Of a stretch of DNA of 64,000 bases, positions 1-7,599 are shown piece by piece. This DNA is from Actinomadura hallensis (GTDB lineage Bacteria > Actinomycetota > Actinomycetes > Streptosporangiales > Streptosporangiaceae), in NCBI RefSeq assembly GCF_006716765.1, contig NZ_VFPO01000001.1, forward strand, positions 1,488,001 to 1,552,000, read 5' to 3'. Position 1 is the stretch's first letter. Each line of letters starts with the position of its first letter. The notes under the pieces were generated by a model that did not search any database, had not been told where the DNA came from, and saw only the letters and a list, made by a program, of their open reading frames with translations. The translations under genes and the position numbers were made by a program.

Positions 1-433
1 CGAGGATCTCACCGAAGTCCTCGGCGTCGAGGATGCCGGTGTACCGGGGGACGTCCTTGTCGAGCGGGAAGCCGAGGAAGTTGACGATGGGCTGCTTGGT
101 CCTGGTCCGCAGCCAGTAGGACCGGTAGTCGGGCGTGCGGGTGTTGGCGAAGATCTTCCCGTCCGGGCCGGGGGTGTCCCAGGCCATGCCCATCTCGACC
201 ATGTGCACGGGGACGCCGGCCTGGGCGAGGCGGAGGGCGGCGACGGAGCCGCCGTAGCCGGTGCCGATGATCAGGACGGGGACGTGGGCGCCGTTGCCGA
301 TCGGTCCCGCCGCGGCGGCGGCCCGGCCCGGCAGGCCCAGCAGGCTCAGCCCGGCGATAGAACTTGTTCCAATGAGGAAGCGGCGGCGGGACGTCCCGCC
401 GGATCTCTCGCTGGGAGCGGTGGAGGCAGCCAT
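1..433 (-). CDS. Class I cholesterol oxidase (GMC-like flavoprotein), N-terminal part only
   Basis: The 144 visible codons start at ATG 433 behind a GAGGAGGG ribosome site and run off the left edge. A Tat signal is visible (SRRRFLIG near residue 15, then a hydrophobic stretch ending in AAAAA). A Rossmann FAD motif follows (GTGYGGSVAALRLAQAG near residue 57), then EMGMAWDTPGPDGKIF and a FLGFPLDKDVPRYTGILD segment. These match the start of secreted streptomycete/Rhodococcus cholesterol oxidases, which oxidise and isomerise cholesterol to cholest-4-en-3-one with O2. The catalytic Glu/His/Asn lie beyond the window, so activity cannot be judged. A KstR-type operator sits 27 bp upstream, which agrees with a steroid-degradation role. 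Confidence 0.88.
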   Translation of the reverse strand, partial: MAASTAPSERSGGTSRRRFLIGTSSIAGLSLLGLPGRAAAAAGPIGNGAHVPVLIIGTGYGGSVAALRLAQAGVPVHMVEMGMAWDTPGPDGKIFANTRTPDYRSYWLRTRTKQPIVNFLGFPLDKDVPRYTGILDAEDFGEIL

Positions 434-459
434 GTGACCCTCCTCATTCTCGATGAGAC

Positions 460-473
460 TGAAACGGGTTCTA
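460..473. promoter_or_regulatory. KstR-type operator upstream of cholesterol oxidase
   Basis: The sequence TGAAACGGGTTCTA fits TNNAACNNGTTNNA, the published palindromic consensus of the TetR-family cholesterol-catabolism repressor KstR, at every fixed position. It lies 27 bp upstream of the cholesterol oxidase ATG, where a bound repressor would block transcription. The match is seen directly; binding by a KstR orthologue, which is not in this window, is inferred. Confidence 0.7.
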
Positions 474-534
474 TATCGGAATGTGAGTCGGGTCACCTGG
501 TTACTTGAGAGTAGTTCATGTCCACATCTGGCAA

Positions 535-550
535 CCAAGCATTTGCTTGG
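535..550. promoter_or_regulatory. 16-bp palindrome upstream of the reductase gene, probable operator
   Basis: CCAAGCA-TT-TGCTTGG is a perfect 7-bp inverted repeat with a 2-bp spacer, centred about 40 bp before the ATG at 582. It overlaps a weak -35-like TTGGCT (547-552), which is followed 16 bp later by TTACAT (569-574). This is the size and position expected of a TetR- or GntR-type operator. It does not match the KstR site on the other side of the same intergenic region. Confidence 0.5.
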
Positions 551-581
551 CTAACGGCCGGGCTTCTGTTACATTCCGCGC

Positions 582-1661
582 ATGGTCTCCGCGATCGTCT
601 GGGGCACCGGCAACGTCGGGCGGCTCGCCGTCCGCGCCGTGGACGCCCAGCCCGGACTGGAACTCACCGGCGTGATCGTCCACGACCCCGGCAAGGCCGG
701 GCGCGACGCGGGCGACCTCGCCGGGCTCGGCCGCGACCTCGGCGTCACCGCCACCACCGACGTCGACGCCGTCCTCGCCTCCCGGCCGCAGGCCGTGGTG
801 TACGCGGCGTCCGGCGACGTCCGCCCCGACGACGCCCTCGCCGACGTCCTCCGCGCGATCCGCGCCGGCGCCGTCGTCGTCACCCCCGCCCTGTACGCCC
901 TCTACGACCAGCGCAACGCCCCGCCCGAGATGCGGCAGGCGGTCCTCGACGCGGTCGCCGAGGGCGGCGGCTCGCTGTTCGTCTCCGGCGTCGACCCGGG
1001 CTGGGGCAACGACGTCCTGCCCCTCATGATCAGCGGGCTCGCCGGGACCATCGACGTGATCCGCTGCCAGGAGATCTTCGACTACACCACCTACGACCAG
1101 CCCGACTCCGTCCGGTACCTGGTCGGCATGGGCCAGCCGATGGACTACGAGCCGCCCATGCTCGCCGCCACCGTCCCCACCATGGTGTGGGGCGGGCAGG
1201 TCCGGCTGATGGCCCACGCCCTGGGCGTCGAACTGGACGAGATCCGCGAGACCGTGGACCGCCTCCCGCTGGACGAGACCGTCACCACCCGCTCCATGGG
1301 CGACTTCGAGAAGGGCACGCAGGGAGCGGTCCGCTTCGAGGTGCAGGGCATCGTCCAGGGCGAACCCCGCATCGTCATCGAGCACGTCACCCGAATCCAC
1401 CCGTCCTGCGCCCCCGACTGGCCGAAGCCGCCGGACGGCGACGGCGCGCACCGCGTCATCATCGAGGGCGAGCCGCGCATCGAGGTCACGGTCGAGGCCA
1501 CCGACGCGCACGGCAACCGCGCCGCCGGCGGCAACGCCACCGCGGTCGGGCGCCTCGTCGGCGCGATCGACTGGCTCGTGGACGCCGGGCCCGGCCTCTA
1601 CGACGCCCTCGACGTCCCCGTCCGGCCCGCCGTCGGCAAGCTCGGAGGCACCCGCCCATGA
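582..1661 (+). CDS. NAD(P)-binding reductase, DapB/diaminopentanoate-dehydrogenase-like
   Basis: This 359-residue protein opens with a Rossmann motif (WGTGNVGRLAVRAV, residues 6-19) and a DapB-like N-terminal domain. It belongs to the long family often annotated as dihydrodipicolinate reductase N-terminus-like or 2,4-diaminopentanoate dehydrogenase-like, which is common beside lipid and steroid genes in mycobacteria and relatives. Its substrate is unknown. It is longer than true DapB (about 245-270 residues), and the lysine genes dapD and dapE lie elsewhere in the window, so a lysine role is unlikely. No ribosome site precedes the ATG, so the transcript may be leaderless. The stop overlaps the next start by 4 bp (ATGA), indicating a two-gene operon. 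Confidence 0.75.
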   Translation: MVSAIVWGTGNVGRLAVRAVDAQPGLELTGVIVHDPGKAGRDAGDLAGLGRDLGVTATTDVDAVLASRPQAVVYAASGDVRPDDALADVLRAIRAGAVVVTPALYALYDQRNAPPEMRQAVLDAVAEGGGSLFVSGVDPGWGNDVLPLMISGLAGTIDVIRCQEIFDYTTYDQPDSVRYLVGMGQPMDYEPPMLAATVPTMVWGGQVRLMAHALGVELDEIRETVDRLPLDETVTTRSMGDFEKGTQGAVRFEVQGIVQGEPRIVIEHVTRIHPSCAPDWPKPPDGDGAHRVIIEGEPRIEVTVEATDAHGNRAAGGNATAVGRLVGAIDWLVDAGPGLYDALDVPVRPAVGKLGGTRP

Positions 1662-2137
1662 ACCTCGACGTCCCCGACGGCAAGGACCCCATCCAGTACG
1701 CGTGGGGCGAGCTGGTCCCCGGCATCGGCCCCGCCGCCGCGCACCTCTCCCTGGCCGTCTACGAGCACACCACCCTCGGCCTCCGCGAGTTCGAGGCGGC
1801 GCGCCTGCGCGTGGCCCAGCTCAACGGCTGCGCGTTCTGCCTCGACTGGCGCACCGAACGCGACGGGCGGAAGGTCGAGGACGGGTTCGCCGACGCGGTC
1901 ACCGAATGGCGCACCACCGACGCCTTCGACGACCGCACCCGCCTCGCCGCCGAGTACGCCGAACGGTACGTCCTCGACCACCACGGCCTCGACGAGGAGT
2001 TCTGGGACCGCATGACCGCGCACTACACCCAGCGCGAGATCGTCGAACTGAGCATGTGCATCGGCTCCTGGCTGGCCTTCGGGCGGCTGAATCGCGTCCT
2101 CGGCCTGGACACCATGTGCGTCGTCCCCCGCCGCTGA
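1658..2137 (+). CDS. Carboxymuconolactone decarboxylase/AhpD-like protein
   Basis: This 159-residue all-alpha protein carries the AhpD-like C-x2-C motif (NGCAFCLDWRT, near residue 60) followed by the downstream helix pair typical of the CMD family. Members of this group are thiol-dependent peroxidase partners or hydrolases. The CxxC pair favours redox activity over decarboxylation. It is translationally coupled to the upstream reductase and is likely transcribed with it from the palindrome-bearing promoter. The exact substrate cannot be read from sequence. Confidence 0.8.
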   Translation: MNLDVPDGKDPIQYAWGELVPGIGPAAAHLSLAVYEHTTLGLREFEAARLRVAQLNGCAFCLDWRTERDGRKVEDGFADAVTEWRTTDAFDDRTRLAAEYAERYVLDHHGLDEEFWDRMTAHYTQREIVELSMCIGSWLAFGRLNRVLGLDTMCVVPRR

Positions 2138-2143
2138 GCGGCC

Positions 2144-2464
2144 CTAGTGGGTGCGGCCGAGCTCGACCAGCAGGACGCCCGCGATGATGCAGCCGATGCC
2201 GACGCCCATGACGCCGGTGAGAGGCTCCCGGAACAGGAACCGTCCGGCGACGGCGGTCAGGGCGACCCCCGCGGCGGTCCAGATGCCGTAGGCGACGCCG
2301 ATGCCGATGCCGCGCTGAAGCGTCAGGCTGAGGAACGCGAACGCGAGCAGGTAGCCCGTGACCACGACCGTGTACCAGACGCGGCGGCCCGTGGCGGCCA
2401 TGCGCAGCGACAGCGTCGCCGTGACCTCGGAGACGATCGCCGACACCAGGAAGGCCCAGGCCAT
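2144..2464 (-). CDS. SMR-family multidrug/guanidinium exporter subunit (second of pair)
   Basis: This 106-residue protein has four predicted membrane helices. The family's essential glutamate is in helix 1 (SAIVSEVTATLSLRMA, near residue 13), the signature W-T-A-A-G-V-A follows in helix 3, and there is a VELGRTH tail. SMR dimers exchange protons for cationic drugs or guanidinium compounds. Its ATG overlaps the stop of the preceding SMR gene (TGATG), so the two are made together. They probably work as a heterodimer like EbrAB, YkkCD or YvdRS. Confidence 0.88.
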   Translation of the reverse strand: MAWAFLVSAIVSEVTATLSLRMAATGRRVWYTVVVTGYLLAFAFLSLTLQRGIGIGVAYGIWTAAGVALTAVAGRFLFREPLTGVMGVGIGCIIAGVLLVELGRTH

Positions 2465-2802
2465 CAGGCGTCCGCTCGCCGCGCCCGGTGCGAGCCGAAC
2501 TCCACCAGCAGCACCCCGCCGATGATCAGCGCCAGCCCCGCGAAGATCAGCGCGTTGAGCGCCTCACCGAAGATCGCGGCCCCCAGCACGGCGGTCAGCG
2601 CCACCCCGAGCGCACCCCAGATGCCGTAGGCGACCCCCAGCGGCATCCCGGCGCGCAGCACCTCCGCCAGGAGCACGAAGGACGCGACGTAGCCGACGAC
2701 GACCACGGAGTAGAGGACGGGACGGTCCAGCGCGGCCTTCAGCGACAGCGACCCGGTCACCTCGCTGCAGATCGCACCCCCCAGCAACGCCCACGTCCTC
2801 AT
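2464..2802 (-). CDS. SMR-family multidrug/guanidinium exporter subunit (first of pair)
   Basis: This 112-residue protein has four helices with the conserved Glu in helix 1 (GGAICSEVTGSLSLKAA, near residue 13) and the helix-3/4 sequence AYGIWGALGVALTA. The start at ATG 2802 gives the normal SMR N-terminus directly before helix 1. In-frame starts further upstream would add a polar tail that is atypical of the family. It is directly coupled to the second SMR gene. No guanidine riboswitch was recognised upstream. Confidence 0.87.
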   Translation of the reverse strand: MRTWALLGGAICSEVTGSLSLKAALDRPVLYSVVVVGYVASFVLLAEVLRAGMPLGVAYGIWGALGVALTAVLGAAIFGEALNALIFAGLALIIGGVLLVEFGSHRARRADA

Positions 2803-2901
2803 GGTCCCGGTTCCGTGCCTTTCATCCATCGTCGGGGGAGACCGCTCATGCTCGTCCCAGGCCAGCAATGATCTTACGGTCGACCTCGGCGACACCGCGT
2901 T

Positions 2902-4401
2902 TCAGGCATTTATCTTGGACTGGATCTCGGTGGCCAGCTTGAGCGTCGTTGCCCGCATGTCGGCGGGGTCCGGATCGTCGCCGAGACCGTGGTCCTCGGT
3001 GTAGTGGACGTTGACGATCAGGTTGCTCTTCCGGAAGACGACCTGATGCTTGTCCGGACGATCGCGGGACATGGCGGAGAACGCGTCCGGCCCGAGGGCC
3101 GGTTCCTTGCGCTGGACGCTGTCCCTTGCCAAGACGGGTTTCGCCATCCGCTTCCGGGCTTCCTTGACCGCGGACGTCCACCCATTGGTCTCCACGACGC
3201 CCAGGAAGACGACGACGCTGCGGAAAGGCTCCCCCTTGATTCTCCACTCGCAGGAAATGCCGCCCTCCAAGCCGCCCTCCGACTCGGGGGTGGAGAAGGC
3301 CGCGGGACGGATGTCGCTGCATGAGGGGGCCTCGGCGAAGGCGCCCTGGTCCACCAGGACCCCGCCAGGGTTGATGACCGCCACCAGGAACGAGATGTAC
3401 ACGAGTGCGGCGGCGACGATGCACGTCAGCACAGCCCAGAGGCCCACCCTGAGGACGGTCTCGGGGCCGCGCCGTCGCGGCTTGGGCGGCACGGTCCGGG
3501 CCACCGTCCGGGTGCGCGACGGGACGGTCGCTTCCAGTGTCCGCGCCGGTCGTTCCCCCGGTGCCGCCGTGATGGCGCGAAGTCGGGTGGCGACTTCGTG
3601 GGCGTTGTCGGGGCGGTGGTCGGGGTTTTTGGCGAGGAGTTGGGTGATGAGGTGGTCGAGGTCTTGGGGGATGTGGGGGTGGGTGTCGCGCACTGCCGGG
3701 GCTGGGGTGAGTAGGACGGCGTGGAGGAGTTCGGGCATGGTGGCGGCGGTGAAGGGGCGTTTGCCGGTGAGGAGTTGGTAGGCCAGGCCGCCGAGGGCGT
3801 AGAGGTCGGTGCGGTGGTCGATGGGGGTGGTGCGGTCGAATTGTTCGGGGGCCATGAAGGCGGGGGTGCCGATCATGGCGCTGCCGGTCAGGTCGGTGGT
3901 CTGTTCGGCGTAGCGGGCGATGCCGAAGTCGAGGATTTTGGTGCGGTCGCCGTCGAGGAGCATGACGTTGGCGGGTTTGATGTCGCGGTGCACCACGCCT
4001 TTGTCGTGGGCTTCGGCAAGCGCGTCGGCGATCTGGGCCAGCAGCTTCGTCGCGCGTTCTACGGGCAGACCCTGGGGGTGGGCTTCGGTGAGCGCGGCGA
4101 GGTCGGTGCCGCGCAGCAGTTCCATGACCAGGAACAGCGTCCCGTCGCCGTCGCCATCACCGTCGTCGGTGTCGATGTCGAACAGCACCGCGATGCCGGG
4201 GTGCTGGAGGCTTGCGGCGATCTCGGCCTCACGCCGGAACCGTGCCACCGCCTGCTCCGGGGCGCCGCGCGCGGGCAGTGTTTTGATTGCGACGGTGCGG
4301 TTGAGTCGCAGGTCGTGGGCCCGCCACACCTCGCCCATGCCGCCGCGGCCGAGGGGTTCGTCGAGCCGGTACCGTCCCGCCAGCCGCCGCCCGCTCCGCA
4401 T
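2902..4401 (-). CDS. Membrane Ser/Thr protein kinase (PknB-like), copy 1
   Basis: This 499-residue protein has the kinase domain at about 10-270: glycine loop GRGGMGEV (18-25), catalytic Lys40, HRDIKPAN loop, DFG, and APEQF activation-segment end. A low-complexity linker and one membrane helix (about 315-340) follow, then a roughly 150-residue outer domain with two cysteines (PSC... and ISCEW). The outer domain lacks PASTA repeats, so the ligand is unknown. Residues of the middle of the N-lobe contain a DGDGDGDG stretch absent from the second copy. The gene is nearly identical to the kinase at 6004-7506 over two long blocks and quite different elsewhere. A GAGGAGG ribosome site precedes the ATG. 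Confidence 0.92.
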   Translation of the reverse strand: MRSGRRLAGRYRLDEPLGRGGMGEVWRAHDLRLNRTVAIKTLPARGAPEQAVARFRREAEIAASLQHPGIAVLFDIDTDDGDGDGDGTLFLVMELLRGTDLAALTEAHPQGLPVERATKLLAQIADALAEAHDKGVVHRDIKPANVMLLDGDRTKILDFGIARYAEQTTDLTGSAMIGTPAFMAPEQFDRTTPIDHRTDLYALGGLAYQLLTGKRPFTAATMPELLHAVLLTPAPAVRDTHPHIPQDLDHLITQLLAKNPDHRPDNAHEVATRLRAITAAPGERPARTLEATVPSRTRTVARTVPPKPRRRGPETVLRVGLWAVLTCIVAAALVYISFLVAVINPGGVLVDQGAFAEAPSCSDIRPAAFSTPESEGGLEGGISCEWRIKGEPFRSVVVFLGVVETNGWTSAVKEARKRMAKPVLARDSVQRKEPALGPDAFSAMSRDRPDKHQVVFRKSNLIVNVHYTEDHGLGDDPDPADMRATTLKLATEIQSKINA

Positions 4402-4518
4402 GCGCCTCCTCGCCGGTACCCCGCCCCGTCCCCCGGAATGATCTACGGAACCCGGAAGAACGTCCAGCGATCCGGACGAATGCCACCGGCGGCCGTCCGG
4501 CGGCCGTCACGTGATAAG

Positions 4519-4531
4519 CGTGCAATGCACG
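4519..4531. promoter_or_regulatory. Palindrome between the kinase and XRE regulator genes
   Basis: CGTGCA-A-TGCACG is a perfect 13-bp inverted repeat about 100 bp upstream of the XRE gene start and 118 bp upstream of the divergent kinase start. It could be an operator for either promoter. No close -10/-35 pair could be fixed around it, so the call is weak. Confidence 0.3.
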
Positions 4532-4629
4532 GGACAGATTGCGCTCGATCGGTTACTCTCGGCCACGAATCGCATCAACTGCACATCCGCCCCCGCCACC
4601 CCCGGTTCACCAAGTGCAGGAGGGCCCCC

Positions 4630-5469
4630 ATGGCCGGTGACCAGCAAGACCCCGATGCCCTGCGCGTCCACTTCGGCCTGGAACTGCGCCGGACGCGCCT
4701 ACTTGCGAAGCTGTCCCAGAACGAGCTGGCCAAGGCCCTCGGCTGCACCCCGCAATGGATATGCCAGCTGGAGAGGGCCGACAAGACCGTCTCCGAGCAG
4801 ACGGCCCTCGATCTGGACACCTACTTCAAGACCGACGGCTGGGACCAGAACGAAGGCCATTTCCACCGCATCCACCAGTCCATCCGCCGCGCCGGCCGCC
4901 ACCGCGTCCTACGGCCTGGATTCCAGACATATCTGCGATACGAGTCGAAGGCCATCGGCATCCGCTGCTTCGCAGCCCAGATCGTGCCGGGGCTGCTCCA
5001 GATCGAGGACTACGCACGCGGCATCATGGACCGTACTGAGCCGGCCGACACCCTCGATGCACGTGTCGCCAGCCGTATGGAAAGACAGGCGATCTTCACC
5101 CGCGACAAGCCCGTCATGATGACGTTCGTGCTGGACGAGTCGACATTGCGACGGCCAGTCGGCGGTCCCCAGGTCATGGTGGACCAGATTGAACATCTCC
5201 TCCGCGTGTCGCGGTCGCCCTACGTCCAAGTGTTGATCATGCCCTTCGAGAGGATCACGACAGAGGCGCTGGCAGGAGACATGATCTTGCTCAGCTTTGA
5301 CGATGAACCGGACCTGGTGTACGTCGAGTCCGGGAACATCGGTTACCTGATCGAGGACAAGGACGAAGTTTTCATGACGGGGGTATATTTCAACAGGACG
5401 ATGGGCGAAGCCTTGAGTCAGACTGAGTCGGACGAGTTGATGCGCCAAGCCCAGGAGACATACCTATGA
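4630..5469 (+). CDS. XRE-family regulator with DUF5753 domain
   Basis: This 279-residue protein has an N-terminal XRE helix-turn-helix (about residues 12-55, RRTRLLAKLSQNELAKALGCTP...QLERADKTVS) and a DUF5753 domain (about 95-270, starting near FAAQIVPGLLQIEDYARGIM). This architecture is abundant in actinomycetes, and its genes nearly always neighbour DUF397 genes. The pairs act in development or antibiotic control (for example BldB/AbaA-like or SCO4441/4442 modules) and some behave like toxin-antitoxin pairs. The start is supported by GCAGGAGGG upstream. The stop overlaps the downstream DUF397 start by 4 bp (ATGA). Confidence 0.92.
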   Translation: MAGDQQDPDALRVHFGLELRRTRLLAKLSQNELAKALGCTPQWICQLERADKTVSEQTALDLDTYFKTDGWDQNEGHFHRIHQSIRRAGRHRVLRPGFQTYLRYESKAIGIRCFAAQIVPGLLQIEDYARGIMDRTEPADTLDARVASRMERQAIFTRDKPVMMTFVLDESTLRRPVGGPQVMVDQIEHLLRVSRSPYVQVLIMPFERITTEALAGDMILLSFDDEPDLVYVESGNIGYLIEDKDEVFMTGVYFNRTMGEALSQTESDELMRQAQETYL

Positions 5470-5660
5470 CCTCTGCGAACCCAGAGCGAGTGCGGTGGCG
5501 TAAGAGCAGCCACAGCAATGGCTTGGGCGGTGAATGCGTCGAAGTCGCAGCGGCATGGGGGCAAATCCTCATCCGTGACTCCAAGGACCCGAACGGTGTC
5601 CGCCTTAGCCTTACCCCAATGGCGGCGCGTGACCTGATGAGCCGACTGCGTGATGAGTAG
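5466..5660 (+). CDS. DUF397 protein, first copy
   Basis: This 64-residue protein shows the DUF397 signature W-R-K-S-S-H-S-N-G followed by G-G-E-C-V-E-V, R-D-S-K-D-P and a C-terminal R-D-L-M-S-R-L-R. DUF397 proteins are the small partners of XRE/DUF5753 regulators. One proposal is that they modulate the regulator. The gene is translationally coupled to the XRE gene and overlaps the following DUF397 copy. Confidence 0.93.
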   Translation: MTSANPERVRWRKSSHSNGLGGECVEVAAAWGQILIRDSKDPNGVRLSLTPMAARDLMSRLRDE

Positions 5661-5856
5661 TCGCGGGTGCCATGATCAGCGCGCTGATAGCTGGCGGAAG
5701 AGCAGCTATAGCGGAGGAAGCGGCGGTGAGTGTGTGGAGATCGCCGCCGTACCGGGAAGTGTCCTGCTCCGGGATTCGAAAGATCCGGAGGGCCCATGCC
5801 TCCGGCTCACCCAGGCGGCGGCCCGTGACTTGATGAGCCGGTTGCGCGAGGTATAG
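5653..5856 (+). CDS. DUF397 protein, second copy
   Basis: This 67-residue paralogue of the preceding gene has S-W-R-K-S-S-Y-S-G, GGECVEIA, LLRDSKDPEGP and an ARDLMSRLREV end nearly identical to its neighbour. The tandem pair therefore arose by duplication. The ATG at 5653 overlaps the upstream stop (ATGAGTAG); a GTG one codon earlier is also possible. The two copies differ mainly at the N-terminus, which may give one regulator two alternative partners. Confidence 0.9.
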   Translation: MSSRGCHDQRADSWRKSSYSGGSGGECVEIAAVPGSVLLRDSKDPEGPCLRLTQAAARDLMSRLREV

Positions 5857-6003
5857 CCATGGGTCGTCCGGCTTCAGTTCGGGCGACGACCGCGATCGGC
5901 AGCCCGTCGGAGAACGGGAGCACGTCATCCGCTTTCAGGGTCCGTTCCTGCAGGTGACGTCAGGGTCGCCGATTGCTCGGGCGATCAGGGGACCGGTTCC
6001 GTG

Positions 6004-7506
6004 TCACCCGGGGCTGCCCGAGGGACTGCGCTTGATCTTTTGGTGGATCGCGGCGGCGAAGTCCATGGTCGCATGGCGCAATTCGGACGGGTTGGTGAAG
6101 AAGTCGGCCGTGTTGTGGTGGACGGTGACGATGAGGTTGCTGTCGCGGAAGGTCACCGTGCAGTTCTTCACCCGGCCCGACGAGTCGTAGTGGGAGTACC
6201 CGTCCTCTCCGAGGTACGGCTCGGAGTAGTTGTGATCGCCCCAGCCGCCCTTCACCCGTTCCTCGGCCAAGGCCTGCCTCGCCTGCTCGGGTGCCGACAC
6301 CCAGAGCTTGGAGCCCACCCTGGTCGCGTTGACGCGAAGGTATTCCCGTCCGGTGCGCGTATCGCGTGCCCAGTTGCACTCGACGCCGCCGTCGTCGGAC
6401 CGGTGCCCCCTGGGTTGCGCGCCCGAGAACGCGGCCGGAAGCAGATCCGGGCAGGCGGGCACGTCGGAGTGGGCTCCTTCGTCCACCAGGACTCCGCCCG
6501 GGTTGACCACCACCGCGAGGACGGTGGCCAGAACCAGCGCGGTGATGATCACGGCGAGCACGCCGAACCTGCTGTAGTTCTCCGCTGGCGGTCCGGGGCT
6601 TCGCGTCCGCGGTGGCTGGGCGGGTGGTGCCGGGGTTGTCTCCTCAAGGGTCTTTTCCTGCGGGGCGGTGGGGGCCTGCTCGTGTGCGGTGGCGCTGGCG
6701 CGGAGTCGGGTGGCGACTTCGTGGGCGTTGTCGGGGCGGTGGTCGGGGTTTTTGGCGAGGAGTTGGGTGATGAGGTGGTCGAGGTCTTGGGGGATGTGGG
6801 GGTGGGTGTCGCGTACGGCGGGGGCTGGGGTGAGTAGGACGGCGTGGAGGAGTTCGGGGATGGTGGCGGCGGTGAAGGGGCGTTTTCCGGTGAGGAGTTG
6901 GTAGGCCAGGCCGCCGAGGGCGTAGAGGTCGGTGCGGTGGTCGATGGGGGTGGTGCGGTCGAATTGTTCGGGGGCCATGAAGGCGGGGGTGCCGATCATG
7001 GCGCTGCCGGTCAGGTCGGTGGTCTGTTCGGCGTAGCGGGCGATGCCGAAGTCGAGGATTTTGGTGCGGTCGCCGTCGAGGAGCATGACGTTGGCGGGTT
7101 TGATGTCGCGGTGCACCACGCCTTTGTCGTGGGCTTCGGCAAGCGCGTCGGCGATCTGGGCCAGGATCGATACGGCGCGGCCGACGGGGAGTCCCTCGGG
7201 GTGGCGGGCGGCGACCTCGGAGAGGTCGGTGCCGTCCAGCAGCTCCATGACCAGGAACAGGGTCTCGTCGTCAGTGCCGGTGTCGAACAGCACCGCGATG
7301 CCGGGGTGCTGGAGGCCGGCGGCGATCTCGGCCTCGCGGCGGAAGCGCGCCACCGCGTGCTGTGAGGCGCCGCGCGCGGGCAGCGTTTTGATTGCGACGG
7401 TGCGGTTGAGGCGCAGGTCGTGGGCCCGCCACACCTCGCCCATGCCGCCGCGGCCGAGGGGTTCGTCGAGCCGGTACCGTCCCGCCAGCCGCCGCCCGCT
7501 CCGCAT
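6004..7506 (-). CDS. Membrane Ser/Thr protein kinase (PknB-like), copy 2
   Basis: This 500-residue protein has the same architecture as the kinase at 2902-4401: glycine loop GRGGMGEV, Lys40, HRDIKPAN, DFG, APEQF, a Pro/Thr-rich linker, one membrane helix (about 310-335) and an outer domain with conserved cysteines (PACPDL, VECNW, KNCTV). The kinase core and the first 45 residues are nearly identical in DNA to copy 1. The stretch around residues 80-115 and the whole outer domain are divergent. The two kinases probably share substrates inside the cell but sense different signals outside. The short upstream sequence is also duplicated. Confidence 0.92.
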   Translation of the reverse strand: MRSGRRLAGRYRLDEPLGRGGMGEVWRAHDLRLNRTVAIKTLPARGASQHAVARFRREAEIAAGLQHPGIAVLFDTGTDDETLFLVMELLDGTDLSEVAARHPEGLPVGRAVSILAQIADALAEAHDKGVVHRDIKPANVMLLDGDRTKILDFGIARYAEQTTDLTGSAMIGTPAFMAPEQFDRTTPIDHRTDLYALGGLAYQLLTGKRPFTAATIPELLHAVLLTPAPAVRDTHPHIPQDLDHLITQLLAKNPDHRPDNAHEVATRLRASATAHEQAPTAPQEKTLEETTPAPPAQPPRTRSPGPPAENYSRFGVLAVIITALVLATVLAVVVNPGGVLVDEGAHSDVPACPDLLPAAFSGAQPRGHRSDDGGVECNWARDTRTGREYLRVNATRVGSKLWVSAPEQARQALAEERVKGGWGDHNYSEPYLGEDGYSHYDSSGRVKNCTVTFRDSNLIVTVHHNTADFFTNPSELRHATMDFAAAIHQKIKRSPSGSPG

Positions 7507-7599
7507 GCGCCTCCTCGCCGGTACCGCGCCCCGTCCCCGGAATGATCTACGGAAGCCGGGTGATCGTCCAGCGGTGCGGACGAGCGGCCCCGGCCCGCC

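Noticed and set aside
516..1511. Long antisense reading frame opposite the DapB-like gene
   Set aside because: High GC creates long open shadows; composition and lack of motifs show it is the complement of the real gene. The same applies to many long antisense frames, for example opposite the hydrogenase genes and the ABC permease.
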